This document shows, piece by piece, positions 25,297-34,386 of a stretch of DNA of 36,973 nt. The notes below the pieces were generated by a model that saw nothing but the letters and a program-made list of their open reading frames with translations, was not told the DNA's origin and did no database searches. Source of the DNA: UBA1794 sp050946375 (GTDB taxonomy: Bacteria > Bacteroidota > Bacteroidia > Bacteroidales > Bacteroidaceae). The DNA is taken from the NCBI GenBank assembly GCA_050946375.1, contig JBMNUT010000019.1:1-36973 (forward strand). The letters run 5' to 3'. Position numbers and translations under genes: made by a program. Each line of letters begins with the position of its first letter. Position 1 is the stretch's first letter.

Positions 25297-25375
25297 GGAA
25301 AAAGGTGCGGTACTTCGGGGGAAAACAGGCAAGGCTTTCCGCTGAAAGCGGCGGGGCTTTGCGGAACGGGGTGCG
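25296..25375 (+). repeat. 22-base repeat cluster between convergent operons
   Basis: Units GGTGCGGTACTTCGGGG, AGGCAAGGCTTTCCGCTG and CGGCGGGGCTTTGCGG lie between the anti-sigma-like gene (plus) and yidD (minus). No standard T-tailed terminator was found here, so the cluster may do that job. Confidence 0.7.
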
Positions 25376-25386
25376 GCGCTCGTGGC

Positions 25387-25629
25387 TCAGGGCACGGGGT
25401 CGTATCCGCTTCCGCCCCATGGGTGGCAGCGGAGAAGGCGGCGCAGGGTGAGCCAAAGTCCCTTGAGGGGCCCGTGTTTCTTGAGGGCCTCGATGGCATA
25501 CTGCGAGCAGGTCGGGGTGAAGCGGCATGTGGGGGGAAACATGGGGGAGAGGGCGTAGCGGTAGAAATAGATGGGGAGAAGGAGGAGGAGGGTGCACCCT
25601 TTGCGCAGGAGGTGGAGGAGTTTTTTCAT
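25387..25629 (-). CDS. yidD: Membrane protein insertion efficiency factor YidD
   Basis: 80 residues. The family signature is complete: YRYALSPMFPPTCRFTPTCSQYAIEALKKHG, followed by RLLRCHPWGGSGYDPVP, with three conserved Cys and the HPWGGxGYDPVP end. An N-terminal amphipathic helix (MKKLLHLLRKGCTLLLLLP) binds the inner face of the membrane, where the protein aids YidC-dependent insertion. The start overlaps the rnpA stop by four bases, the widespread rnpA-yidD arrangement. It is the last gene of the long minus-strand operon. Confidence 0.95.
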   Translation of the reverse strand: MKKLLHLLRKGCTLLLLLPIYFYRYALSPMFPPTCRFTPTCSQYAIEALKKHGPLKGLWLTLRRLLRCHPWGGSGYDPVP

Positions 25630-26192
25630 GGCTGGGGGCATGGTTCGGCGGGGGCGTCGGGCGTATGTGCCGGGGGCGTTGCGGGTGTGGCGGAGTTCGC
25701 GTGGAGCTTTTCGGCAAAGTGGTTCAGGATTTCGCTCATGGCGTGGGCGACTTGGGCGGTGGAGCAGGGCGCTTTTCCCAGCCATACGAAGGCCAGTGCG
25801 TAGCGGAGGCCGCTGTTTTCGGCTGCTTCCATGAAGGTGTGGCGCTGGAGGCGGTAGGCTTCGCGCATCTGGCGCTTGGCCCGGTTGCGGCGGACGGCGC
25901 GCTTGAAGGAGCGTTTCGATACGCTGAAGAGGACTTCCACGGGGCTTTCGTCCGGGAGTTGCAGTGCTTCGGGCACGGGGCGCAGCAGGGCGCGCAGGGG
26001 GAAGCGGCTGAGGGCGAGGACGTCGCTGCCGTTTCGGGCGAAAAGATAGTCGATGAGGCGCTTGCGGCACAGGTGTTCGTGCTTCCCCAGCCTGCGGTAG
26101 GGCCGTGGGGCGGCAGCATAAAGCGAAGCCAAGCCGTGGGATTCGGCTTGGCTCCGTAGAGTCTTTTCGGTAGAAGTGCTTTCTCTTTCCAT
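25626..26192 (-). CDS. rnpA: Ribonuclease P protein component
   Basis: 188 residues, longer than the usual 110-130. RnpA binds the RNase P RNA and helps process tRNA 5' ends. The RNR signature KRSFKRAVRRNRAKRQMREAYR near 93-114 is clear, and the N-terminal LGKHEHLCRKRLIDYLFARNGS near 35 fits the start of the fold. The extra length comes from a 34-residue leader (MERESTSTEKTLRSQ onward) and a Pro/Ala-rich tail after about 160 (SATPATPPAHTPDAPAEP). The start is nine bases after the hemD-like stop, so a shorter start is not obvious. Confidence 0.93.
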   Translation of the reverse strand: MERESTSTEKTLRSQAESHGLASLYAAAPRPYRRLGKHEHLCRKRLIDYLFARNGSDVLALSRFPLRALLRPVPEALQLPDESPVEVLFSVSKRSFKRAVRRNRAKRQMREAYRLQRHTFMEAAENSGLRYALAFVWLGKAPCSTAQVAHAMSEILNHFAEKLHANSATPATPPAHTPDAPAEPCPQP

Positions 26193-26201
26193 TCGGCGTT
26201 G

Positions 26202-26954
26202 CTATTTCACGCCGTTTTCCTTCTTGAGGTATTGGTCGAGGGCGGCCGTGATGGAGGGAGCTTCCGGCGTGGGAGCTTGCAGGTCGAGGCGCAATCCTTC
26301 GTCGATTACGGCTTTGGCCGTCTGCGGACCGAAGCATCCTATTTTCTGGTCACCCTGCTTGTAGTCGGGGAAGTTCTTCAGGAGTGAAGCGATTCCTGCG
26401 GGGGTGAAGAAGACAAGGAGGTCGAAGTCGAGCTTTTGCCCGGCGGGAAATTCGTTGCTCACCGTGCGGTACATGATGCCTTCGGAGTGGGCAATCTTGT
26501 GCGTATCCATGAATTCGGCGATTTCGTTGTTGTGCACGTCGCTCATGGGGGTGAAGTATTTCTCCTTGGGATGCCTGAGAATGATGGGTTTCAAGTCCTC
26601 GAATTTGTTGCCTTCGCCAAAGAATATTTTTCTTTTGCGATACTGTACGTACTTCTGGATGTAGAGGGAAATGGATTCCGACAGACAGAAATACTTCATA
26701 GTCTCGGGGATAACGACGCGCATCTCTTCGCACAGGTGGAAGAAGTGGTCGATGGCGTGACGAGAGGTGAAGATGATCGCGGTGTGCTCCAGAATGGAAA
26801 TTTTCTGTTGTCTGAATTCTTTGGACGAAACCGCTTCTACTTTGATAAACGGGTGGAAAACAATTTCTACTCCATACTTCGCCGCGATGTCAAAATACGG
26901 TGATTTCTCTGTCGTGGGTTTAGGTTGAGAGATAAGAATTCTGCGGATGCTCAC
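26202..26954 (-). CDS. hemD: Uroporphyrinogen-III synthase family protein
   Basis: 250 residues, GTG start. The two-domain HemD fold is suggested by VEIVFHPFIKVEAV near 29, AIIFTSRHAIDHFF near 59, ALFFTPAGIASLL-like VFFTPAGIASLLKNFP near 187 and KIGCFGPQTAKAVIDEGL near 205. HemD closes the linear tetrapyrrole to uroporphyrinogen III in haem synthesis. Many Bacteroidetes lack early haem steps, and this copy sits in an rnpA operon rather than with other hem genes, so its role is less certain than its fold. The start is three bases after the DUF4271 stop. Confidence 0.85.
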   Translation of the reverse strand: MSIRRILISQPKPTTEKSPYFDIAAKYGVEIVFHPFIKVEAVSSKEFRQQKISILEHTAIIFTSRHAIDHFFHLCEEMRVVIPETMKYFCLSESISLYIQKYVQYRKRKIFFGEGNKFEDLKPIILRHPKEKYFTPMSDVHNNEIAEFMDTHKIAHSEGIMYRTVSNEFPAGQKLDFDLLVFFTPAGIASLLKNFPDYKQGDQKIGCFGPQTAKAVIDEGLRLDLQAPTPEAPSITAALDQYLKKENGVK

Positions 26955-26957
26955 AGT

Positions 26958-27653
26958 TCAAATGTTTAGTGACGAGGTATTGTTTGCTGCGTATAATCCC
27001 GAAACCGCGAAGATTATGGGGATAATTTCGAGGGCACAAAGGTACAAAATAAAATACAATCTGCTAATTGGTGAGAGGCTAAATAGATGAATTCCCTTGA
27101 AAAATAGGAGAGATTTAAGCAAAAATAGTACTATCAGGCCGGCAATAACACATTTTTGTGGCTCTATGTCGGCATATATGCAGAGGAGTACGATGATGAG
27201 CAGGCAGAAGGAGAATATGTTCTCGGTGGTAAAATAACAGCGCATCCAGGAAGCGGCCTGTTCCTTGCGGAAGAATATCCAGCCGATGAGCATGTAAAGT
27301 AAAGTTCTCATGGTGCAGCAGGCGAAAACTATTGCCGCAAAGATGGAAAAGTGCAGGAGGTTTTGGTAAAAAGTGCCGGGCCTTGGCCGGATTCCCCAGG
27401 CGTAGCATACGAAGAGGAGGGCGGCGAGTATGGCAGTCTGCACTTGGAGGAAGAGGAAGTGGCGCATCTCGGAGGCGGTGGCCTGGGGGATGCCCTGGTT
27501 GTCGTGGTGGGGGACGAAGACTTTCTTTATTTCGGCGCCGAGGGAGGCGTGGTCGTAGGCGAGGATGTGGCAGGAGACGAGCAGGAAGAGTAGCGTCAGG
27601 AGCATGATCCAGCTGTCGCTGACCGGTAGGTAGGGTAGGGGTGTTCCGTTCAT
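26958..27653 (-). CDS. DUF4271 membrane protein
   Basis: 231 residues with about six hydrophobic segments, the first at 13-33 (DSWIMLLTLLFLLVSCHILAY) and the last near 205-222 (LYLCALEIIPIIFAVSGLY). This is the Bacteroidetes-specific DUF4271 family, usually found just upstream of the hemD-like gene, as here. The function is unknown. The ATG at 27653 overlaps the stop of the upstream LOG-family gene by four bases and starts MNGTPLPYLPVSDSW. Longer in-frame starts run into that gene. Confidence 0.82.
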   Translation of the reverse strand: MNGTPLPYLPVSDSWIMLLTLLFLLVSCHILAYDHASLGAEIKKVFVPHHDNQGIPQATASEMRHFLFLQVQTAILAALLFVCYAWGIRPRPGTFYQNLLHFSIFAAIVFACCTMRTLLYMLIGWIFFRKEQAASWMRCYFTTENIFSFCLLIIVLLCIYADIEPQKCVIAGLIVLFLLKSLLFFKGIHLFSLSPISRLYFILYLCALEIIPIIFAVSGLYAANNTSSLNI

Positions 27654-28234
27654 TCCTGCTGTGGGTTGGGTTGTGTGCATGCCTGGCTTGTGGCGCAATC
27701 CGGTTGCACGGCGGCCACGGCTTCTTCGGGGGTTGTGGCCGTCTGCCAGAGGGATGCGTGGCAGGTGCGGATGAATTGTTGGTCTACTGCCTGGCGGAAC
27801 CAGTGGAGCAGTGGGTCGTAGAAGTTGTTCGTATTGAGGATTACGACGGGATGGGGGTAGAGGCCGAGTTGTTTCCAGGTGATTATTTCGGCGAGTTCCT
27901 CGAGTGTTCCGTATCCGCCGGGCAGGGCGATGGCGGCGCAGCTGCGTTGTGCCATGAGGTGCTTGCGCTCGTGCATGCTTGCGGTGGGGATGATTTGGGT
28001 GAGTGCGTCGTATTGCCAGTTTTTCTCCAGCATGAAGCGGGGTATGATGCCGGTTACTTGTCCGCCTTCGGAGAGGGCTCCGTCGGAGAGTGCCCGCATC
28101 AGTCCGCTCTTTCCGGCTCCGTTTATGATGCCGAAGCCGCACCGGGCCAGGAGTTGTCCGGTGCGGTATGCGGCATTGTAGTAGATTTCCGGGGCTTCGG
28201 AGCTTGAAGCTGCGTAGACACAGACTTCTTTCAT
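27650..28234 (-). CDS. LOG-family nucleotide phosphoribohydrolase
   Basis: 194 residues. Family signature PGGYGTLEELAEIITWKQLG near 104 and the partner Arg/Lys motif MHERKHLM near 87 are intact, with a Rossmann-like start CVYAASSSEAPEIYY and GIINGAGKSGLM near 34. LOG proteins cleave the N-glycosidic bond of nucleoside 5'-monophosphates; in plants this activates cytokinins, while in bacteria a nucleotide salvage or housekeeping role is likely. It lies between metK and the DUF4271 gene in the long operon. Confidence 0.93.
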   Translation of the reverse strand: MKEVCVYAASSSEAPEIYYNAAYRTGQLLARCGFGIINGAGKSGLMRALSDGALSEGGQVTGIIPRFMLEKNWQYDALTQIIPTASMHERKHLMAQRSCAAIALPGGYGTLEELAEIITWKQLGLYPHPVVILNTNNFYDPLLHWFRQAVDQQFIRTCHASLWQTATTPEEAVAAVQPDCATSQACTQPNPQQE

Positions 28235-28255
28235 GGTGCGTTTCCTCCGGTGGTT

Positions 28256-29518
<1,263 letters not shown>

Positions 29519-29523
29519 TTTGC

Positions 29524-29994
29524 TTAGTTTGTTTGAGTGTTTTGAGTTTCTCCGTAGAAGGATTTTTGGAAGTCTTCTTCGATAAACCGTGGGTCTATCA
29601 GGGCCATTCCACGCATGATGAAGGGGCGTTGCCACATGAGTGGGTGGGGGATGGTGAGTTCGTAGGTCTCTATTTTGAGTTTCCCGTAGATGAGTATGTC
29701 GATGTCGATGATGCGGTCTTCGTAGATGCCTTGCCGGGTCTTGTTGGTCCGGCCGAGTTCCCGCTCGATGTCTTGCAGGGTGAAGAGCAGGGAGAGGGGG
29801 GAGAGCTCGGTCTCGACTACGATTACGGCGTTGACGAAGGTGTTGGTGGAGGCCATTTTCCAGGGCTCGGTGTAGTAGTATCCGGAGCTTTTCGTGATGG
29901 TCCCTACGCATTCTTTGATGGCTTCGACGGCCTTGTCGAGGTTTTCTTCCTTGTATCCGAGGTTGCTGCCCAGGGAAAGATAGGTTTCTACCAT
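29524..29994 (-). CDS. folK: 2-amino-4-hydroxy-6-hydroxymethyldihydropteridine pyrophosphokinase
   Basis: 156 residues. It adds pyrophosphate to 6-hydroxymethyl-dihydropterin for folate synthesis. Motifs are LSLGSNLGYKEENLDKAV near 6, YYTEPWKMASTNTFVNAVI near 40, and the metal-binding EDRIIDIDILIYG near 92. The family's length is normal. It follows queA by 20 bases and precedes metK by five. Confidence 0.95.
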   Translation of the reverse strand: MVETYLSLGSNLGYKEENLDKAVEAIKECVGTITKSSGYYYTEPWKMASTNTFVNAVIVVETELSPLSLLFTLQDIERELGRTNKTRQGIYEDRIIDIDILIYGKLKIETYELTIPHPLMWQRPFIMRGMALIDPRFIEEDFQKSFYGETQNTQTN

Positions 29995-30014
29995 GCGTCT
30001 TTTCCTCTTTTGTT

Positions 30015-31070
30015 TTAGTCTACGATGAGCATGGCGTCGCCGTAGGTTCCGAACATGTAGTCTTCCTTGAGGGCTACGTCGTAGGCGTTCATGATGGTGT
30101 CGTATCCGCCGAAGGCGGCTACCATCATGAGCAGCGTGGAGAGGGGGAGGTGGAAGTTGGAAATCATGGCCGTGGCCACGGTGAAGTCGTAGGGGGGGAA
30201 GATGAACTTGTTGGTCCATCCGTCGTAGACTTTGATGTGTCCGTCGGTGCTCACGGTGCTCTCGAGGGCGCGCATCACGGTGGTCCCCACGGCGCATACC
30301 TGGCGTTCTTCGTCTTTGGCCGTGTTGATTTTCTGTACGGTCTCTTCGGGGATGTTCATCTGCTCGGAGTCCATCTTGTGTTTGGTGAGGTCTTCGACGT
30401 CGATTTCGCGGAAGTTGCCCAGTCCGGCGTGTACGGTGAGGAAGGCGGAGTCGATGCCTTTTATCTCCATGCGCTTCATCAGCTCGCGGCTGAAGTGGAG
30501 GTTGGCGGTGGGGGCGGTGACGGCTCCTTCGTTACGGGCGAAGATGCTTTGGAAGCGTTCCTTGTCGATTTCTTCCACGGGCCGGGTGATGATGGAGTGG
30601 GGGATGGGGGTCTCGCCCAGGGCGTAGAGTGCTTTCTTGAATTCGTCGTGGGGACCGTCGTAGAGGAAGCGCAGGGTTCGTCCGCGTGAGGTGGTGTTGT
30701 CGATTACTTCGGCTACCATCGAGTTGTCTTCCCCGAAGTAGAGCTTGTTGCCGATACGTATCTTCCGTGCCGGGTCGACGAGTACGTCCCACAGGCGCAT
30801 CTCTTCGTTGAGTTCGCGCAGGAGGAAGACTTCGATGCGGGCGCCGGTCTTTTCCTTGTTGCCGTAGAGGCGGGCGGGGAATACCTTCGTGTCGTTGAAG
30901 ACGAAAAGGTCTTTTTCGTTGAAATACTCGAGAAGGTCTTTGAAAATCTTATGCTCGATTTCGCCCGTCTTGCGGTGTACGACCATGAGTTTGCACTCGT
31001 CGCGGTAGTAAGAGGGGTACTGAGCGATTTTTTTTTCGGGCAGTTTGAATTTGAATTGCGATAGTTTCAT
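30015..31070 (-). CDS. queA: tRNA preQ1(34) S-adenosylmethionine ribosyltransferase-isomerase
   Basis: 351 residues. QueA transfers and rearranges ribose from SAM to preQ1 in the wobble position of tRNA, making epoxyqueuosine. Motifs are LPEKKIAQYP near 10, FVFNDTKVFPARLYG near 56, HAGLGNFREIDVEDL near 216, AVGTTVMRALES near 268 and NFHLPLSTLLMMVAAFGG near 306. All parts of the fold are present. It sits 48 bases after truB, so two tRNA-modifying enzymes are adjacent. Confidence 0.97.
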   Translation of the reverse strand: MKLSQFKFKLPEKKIAQYPSYYRDECKLMVVHRKTGEIEHKIFKDLLEYFNEKDLFVFNDTKVFPARLYGNKEKTGARIEVFLLRELNEEMRLWDVLVDPARKIRIGNKLYFGEDNSMVAEVIDNTTSRGRTLRFLYDGPHDEFKKALYALGETPIPHSIITRPVEEIDKERFQSIFARNEGAVTAPTANLHFSRELMKRMEIKGIDSAFLTVHAGLGNFREIDVEDLTKHKMDSEQMNIPEETVQKINTAKDEERQVCAVGTTVMRALESTVSTDGHIKVYDGWTNKFIFPPYDFTVATAMISNFHLPLSTLLMMVAAFGGYDTIMNAYDVALKEDYMFGTYGDAMLIVD

Positions 31071-31118
31071 TTTCTTCTCTCCGTATATGGGTATGGTTTG
31101 TTATTGTTGTTTGTCGCT

Positions 31119-31943
31119 TTAGTTTCCTGCAGGGCTTTCTTTGGAAAGTTGCGGGGCTTCTTCCGGATTGTTGCAGGGGAATTCCGCCGTTTCTGCAGAG
31201 GCGTTCCGGGGGAGTGCGCTGTCGAGCCATTGCTGGAACTCGTCGGTGCTGAGGCATTGGTCGGCTGTTATGTTTCCGACTCGTGTGCGCCTGAGGGCCG
31301 TCAGGTGTGCTCCGCTCTCGAGGGCTTGGCCGATGTCGCGGGCCAGGGCGCGTATGTAGGTGCCTTTGCTGCAGACGATGCGCAGGGTTATCTGCGGGAG
31401 GGAGCAGTCGAGCAGCTCGATTTCGTCGATGACGAGGGTCTTTGCCTTGAGCTGTGGCTCTTTTCCGGCGCGGGCCAGGTCGTAGGCTTTCTTGCCTTTT
31501 ATCTTGCAGGCTGAGTAGGCGGGTGGAATCTGGTCGATGCGTCCGATGAAGCGCGGGAGTACCTGCTCGATGAGTTCGCGGGTGATGTGCTCCGTGGGGT
31601 AGGTGCGGTCTATCTCGTGTTCCAAGTCGAAGGAGGGTGTGGTGGCTCCCAGGCATAGGGTGGCTACGTACTCTTTCCGTCCCGACTGGAGTTCTTCTAC
31701 GAGTTTTGTGGCGCGGCCTGTGCAGACGAGCATTACGCCTGTGGCCAAGGGGTCGAGCGTCCCGGCATGTCCTACTTTGAGCTTCTTCAGGCGAAGCCTG
31801 CGCTGCAGGGGGAATTTAACTTTGGCTACGAGGTTGAACGAGGTCCACTCCAGTGGTTTGTCCAGGCAGAAGATGAGTCCTTCCTGTACGTCTTCACTCG
31901 TAAGTTGCCGAGGCTGTGTGCCGCTGCCTATGTATTCCGCCAT
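31119..31943 (-). CDS. truB: tRNA pseudouridine(55) synthase
   Basis: 274 residues. TruB makes pseudouridine 55 in the T-loop of tRNAs. The catalytic motif KVGHAGTLDPLATGVMLVCTG near 57-77 contains the nucleophile Asp; RIDQIPPAYSACKIKGKKAY near 144 and CSKGTYIRALARDIG near 199 are also standard. The C-terminus has an extra tail (FPCNNPEEAPQLSKESPAGN) encoded by what looks like two to three degenerate repeat units. It starts eight bases after uppP's stop. Confidence 0.96.
   Translation of the reverse strand: MAEYIGSGTQPRQLTSEDVQEGLIFCLDKPLEWTSFNLVAKVKFPLQRRLRLKKLKVGHAGTLDPLATGVMLVCTGRATKLVEELQSGRKEYVATLCLGATTPSFDLEHEIDRTYPTEHITRELIEQVLPRFIGRIDQIPPAYSACKIKGKKAYDLARAGKEPQLKAKTLVIDEIELLDCSLPQITLRIVCSKGTYIRALARDIGQALESGAHLTALRRTRVGNITADQCLSTDEFQQWLDSALPRNASAETAEFPCNNPEEAPQLSKESPAGN
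31128..31186 (+). repeat. Degenerate repeat units in the truB tail
   Basis: CTGCAGGGCTTTCTTTGG, GTTGCGGGGCTTCTTCCGG and a partial GTTGCAGGGG show the 22-base period and the same plus-strand orientation as the intergenic clusters. Similarity is weaker than in the other clusters. Confidence 0.5.
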
Positions 31944-31951
31944 CTGTCGCG

Positions 31952-32809
31952 CTAAGCAAGGGTGAGTTCGTGCCCGCTGAGGAGCATGCCCAGTATGATG
32001 AGTCCTACGATTATTCTGTACCAGCCGAAGGCTTTGAAGCCGTATTTGGTCAGGAAGTTGATGAAAAACTTGATGGCCAGCAGGGCTACGACGAAGGCTA
32101 CGACGTTGCCCAAGAGGAGAATTTCGAGGTTGTCCCAGATGATGTCGCCTTTTCCCTCCTTGAAGAACTTGAGGATGCTGTAGGCTGTGGCGGCGAACAT
32201 GGTGGGTACGGCCAGGAAGAAGGAGAACTCGGCTGCTGCCTTGCGCGACATCTTTTGAGCCATTCCTCCTACGATGGTGGCCATCGAGCGGGAGACGCCG
32301 GGTATCATGGCTATGCACTGGAAGAGGCCGATGCAGGCTGCTTTCCGCTCGGTCAGCTGGTCCATGTCGTCTTTCCCCTTGTGGAAGATGCGGTCGCAGA
32401 AGAGCATGAAGATGCCGCCGATGACGAGCATTATGGCTACGATCGTGACGCTTCCGAGCATCATGTCTACATAGTCGCTGAAGAGGAAGCCTATGACGGC
32501 GGCGGGGATGAAGCCTACGAGGAGTTTCCAATAGAAGTCCCACTTGTGGAGGAAGCGCATGAGGGGCGTGGCTCCTGCGGGGGCGGGGGTGTGGTTGAGG
32601 CGGAAGAAGCGTTTGTAGTAGAGCACGATCACCGAGAGGATGGCGCCGAACTGGATGATGACGGTAAAGGCTTTTACGAAGTCGGTGCTTTCCACGCCCA
32701 AGAGGCTCTGCGTGATAATCATGTGTCCTGTGCTGGAGACGGGCAGGAACTCGGTAAGGCCTTCGACGATGGCTATCACGATGGTCTGCCAGATGGTCAT
32801 GTCTTGCAT
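31952..32809 (-). CDS. uppP: Undecaprenyl-diphosphatase UppP/BacA
   Basis: 285 residues, multipass membrane protein. It dephosphorylates undecaprenyl pyrophosphate to recycle the carrier for peptidoglycan and surface glycans. Motifs are IVEGLTEFLPVSSTGHMII near 14-32 (E and the SSTGH stretch) and IPGVSRSMATIVGGM near 168 (catalytic Arg-Ser). The first ATG at 32809 is used; an internal ATG nine bases later is possible. It is preceded by the DUF3098 gene by five bases. Confidence 0.96.
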   Translation of the reverse strand: MQDMTIWQTIVIAIVEGLTEFLPVSSTGHMIITQSLLGVESTDFVKAFTVIIQFGAILSVIVLYYKRFFRLNHTPAPAGATPLMRFLHKWDFYWKLLVGFIPAAVIGFLFSDYVDMMLGSVTIVAIMLVIGGIFMLFCDRIFHKGKDDMDQLTERKAACIGLFQCIAMIPGVSRSMATIVGGMAQKMSRKAAAEFSFFLAVPTMFAATAYSILKFFKEGKGDIIWDNLEILLLGNVVAFVVALLAIKFFINFLTKYGFKAFGWYRIIVGLIILGMLLSGHELTLA

Positions 32810-32814
32810 GGTGC

Positions 32815-33075
32815 TTATTCTCCTATTCCTTTATTTTCGGTGGTTGTCTGTTTGTCTTTTGCGGGGCAGATGATGCCGTAGCCGATGGTGATGAATCCCA
32901 GGAGGCATACGATGGGTGCGAGGCGTATGCGTCGCCAGGAGAATATGTCGGGATTGAACTGCTCGGGAGTGGAGCCCGGGCCGGACATCAGCAGGAAGCC
33001 TATGATGACGGCCAGGATGCCGGCAATGAGGATGATGTAGTTCTTTTTCGCGAGTGCTAATTTGTTTCTGTCCAT
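32815..33075 (-). CDS. DUF3098 small membrane protein
   Basis: 86 residues with two membrane segments, at about 13-32 (IILIAGILAVIIGFLLMSG) and 52-70 (LAPIVCLLGFITIGYGIIC). The pair of helices with FNPDIFSWRRIRLAP between them is the DUF3098 pattern, a Bacteroidetes-specific family almost always found between ftsX and uppP. The function is unknown; location suggests the cell envelope or division. Confidence 0.88.
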   Translation of the reverse strand: MDRNKLALAKKNYIILIAGILAVIIGFLLMSGPGSTPEQFNPDIFSWRRIRLAPIVCLLGFITIGYGIICPAKDKQTTTENKGIGE

Positions 33076-33149
33076 AGTCTATGAGGTTCTTGGGTAAGGT
33101 TACAGGGGTGTGGGGTTTGGCCGCTTTTCTGCGGGTTACGGGTGGCGGC

Positions 33150-34037
33150 TCAGGTGTGGAAGAGCCGGTCGTCGCGCATGCGCAGGTAGTGGTTTATGGA
33201 GAGCAGGGCCGACAGTCCTGTGATGGCTACTCCCGAAAGAAGTACGACGGCGGCGCTCAGCAGGGCGGTCTGCGGAGTGAGGATGGAGGTGATGCCCGGT
33301 TCGTAGTTCGTAATCCAGAATATGGCTCCTCCCAGCAGGAGGCAGGCTATGATTCCGGCCATCAGACCCATCCCGATGCAACTCATTACGAAGGGGTAGC
33401 GTATGAATCCCCAGCCGGCTCCTACGAGCTGCATGGTGTGTATGAGGAAGCGTTTGCTGTAGACGGCCAGGCGCATGGTGTTGCTGATCAGGACGAAGGA
33501 GATGAGCGTGAAGAGTGCGGCCAGGCAGGCCAGGATGAGGGCTATGAAGCGTATGTTCCTGTTGACGGAGTCGATCAGGTCAGGCTGGTAGGCAACTTCG
33601 GCTATTTGGGTGCTTTGCCCGATCTGCTGTTCGATTTGCCGTATGCTGTCGGTGTTTGCGTAGTTGGCATTGAGTTTTACCTCGATCATGGGCGTGTATG
33701 GGTTGTAGCCCAGGAACTCTTCGGGGTCGGCTCCCAACTCGCGTGTCTGTTCCTCCAGTGCCTGCGCGGCGGAGATGTAGGATGTTTCCTTGACGTAGGG
33801 TTGTTTTTCCAAGTCGGCTTGCAGGGCCAGTATGTCGCCTTCCTTGGCATCGGGGTCGGCGTAGATGGTGAAGCTGATGTTCTCGCGTACGTAGCGGCTG
33901 AGGTTGCGTGCCGTCAGCAGCGAGAGTACGATCATTCCTACCAGTACGAGTACCAGCGTGATGCTGATGCCGCTTGTCAGTCCCTGCATGCCCAGATGTA
34001 CGCGTATGTTGGCCTTGTGGCTTGCTTTGTTCCCCAT
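33150..34037 (-). CDS. ftsX: Cell division protein FtsX
   Basis: 295 residues. FtsX is the membrane part of the FtsEX complex that activates peptidoglycan hydrolases at the septum. It has one N-terminal membrane segment (about 20-45, GISITLVLVLVGMIVLSLL), a large periplasmic domain (about 46-165) with FTIYADPDAKEGDI, and three C-terminal segments, typical for a class of permease-like MacB/FtsX domains. FtsE is not in the window, as is usual in this phylum where the two genes are often apart. It is the first gene of the twelve-gene operon. Confidence 0.93.
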   Translation of the reverse strand: MGNKASHKANIRVHLGMQGLTSGISITLVLVLVGMIVLSLLTARNLSRYVRENISFTIYADPDAKEGDILALQADLEKQPYVKETSYISAAQALEEQTRELGADPEEFLGYNPYTPMIEVKLNANYANTDSIRQIEQQIGQSTQIAEVAYQPDLIDSVNRNIRFIALILACLAALFTLISFVLISNTMRLAVYSKRFLIHTMQLVGAGWGFIRYPFVMSCIGMGLMAGIIACLLLGGAIFWITNYEPGITSILTPQTALLSAAVVLLSGVAITGLSALLSINHYLRMRDDRLFHT

Positions 34038-34116
34038 AGTGTTTTTGCTTGGAAAGTACGCCCTTTTTGTCCATCGGCGGGGCTTCCCCGTCAGGAGGCT
34101 TGGCGAAAATGCGGCG

Positions 34117-34124
34117 CAAAGGTA
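34117..34124 (-). promoter_or_regulatory. -7 box of the ftsX operon
   Basis: On the minus strand the sequence reads TACCTTTG, a full match, about 80 bases before the ftsX ATG. No good TTTG is at -33, but the upstream stretch is AT-rich. Confidence 0.5.
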
Positions 34125-34204
34125 TATATAATGTGTGAAAGGTGGGTGATTTCCGGATTTCTTTTTAAAGATTCTTAAAGAAACGGTGCTTTTTCAGGTA
34201 GAGC

Positions 34205-34236
34205 TTTGTGCATTTGGGCGAAAAGCTCTACCTTTG
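34205..34236 (+). promoter_or_regulatory. Promoter of the leader and tRNA unit
   Basis: TTTG (34205-34208), 20 bases, then TACCTTTG (34229-34236), a full consensus match. Transcription would begin near 34243, about 145 bases before the tRNA. Confidence 0.72.
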
Positions 34237-34242
34237 CAGCTG

Positions 34243-34372
34243 ATTTCCGTTACCACCATCGGAGAGGAAACGTGTGAGCTACTTCTGCGGAATGCCTCTT
34301 CAGGTTCGTCGGGATGGCTGCAAGGGCTTTTTTGAAGCATGTGGCAGTTTTGGAGGACTTGGGTGGTGGTAA
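34243..34372 (+). ncRNA. Candidate structured RNA or leader before the tRNA
   Basis: Between the promoter and the tRNA, TTACCACCA (34250-34258) pairs perfectly with TGGTGGTAA (34364-34372). Within it, TGCC (34293-34296) pairs with GGCA (34343-34346), and CTTCA (34298-34302) with TGAAG (34333-34337). This gives one long irregular hairpin of about 123 bases. There is no reading frame of note. It may be a separate small RNA co-transcribed with the tRNA or just a cut-off leader. I see no SRP or tmRNA signature. Confidence 0.4.
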
Positions 34373-34386
34373 GAGCAGGAATTCGA

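Noticed and set aside
216..25375. The repeat clusters as CRISPR arrays
   Set aside because: Units abut directly with no unique spacers between them, they are degenerate, clusters are short and scattered, and no cas genes are present.
27352..27393. Two repeat-like stretches in the DUF4271 gene (GTGCAGGAGGTTTTGG and GTGCCGGGCCTTGGCCGG)
   Set aside because: They could be real units, but the encoded segment fits a loop and membrane helix of the family, and similarity is too weak to claim.
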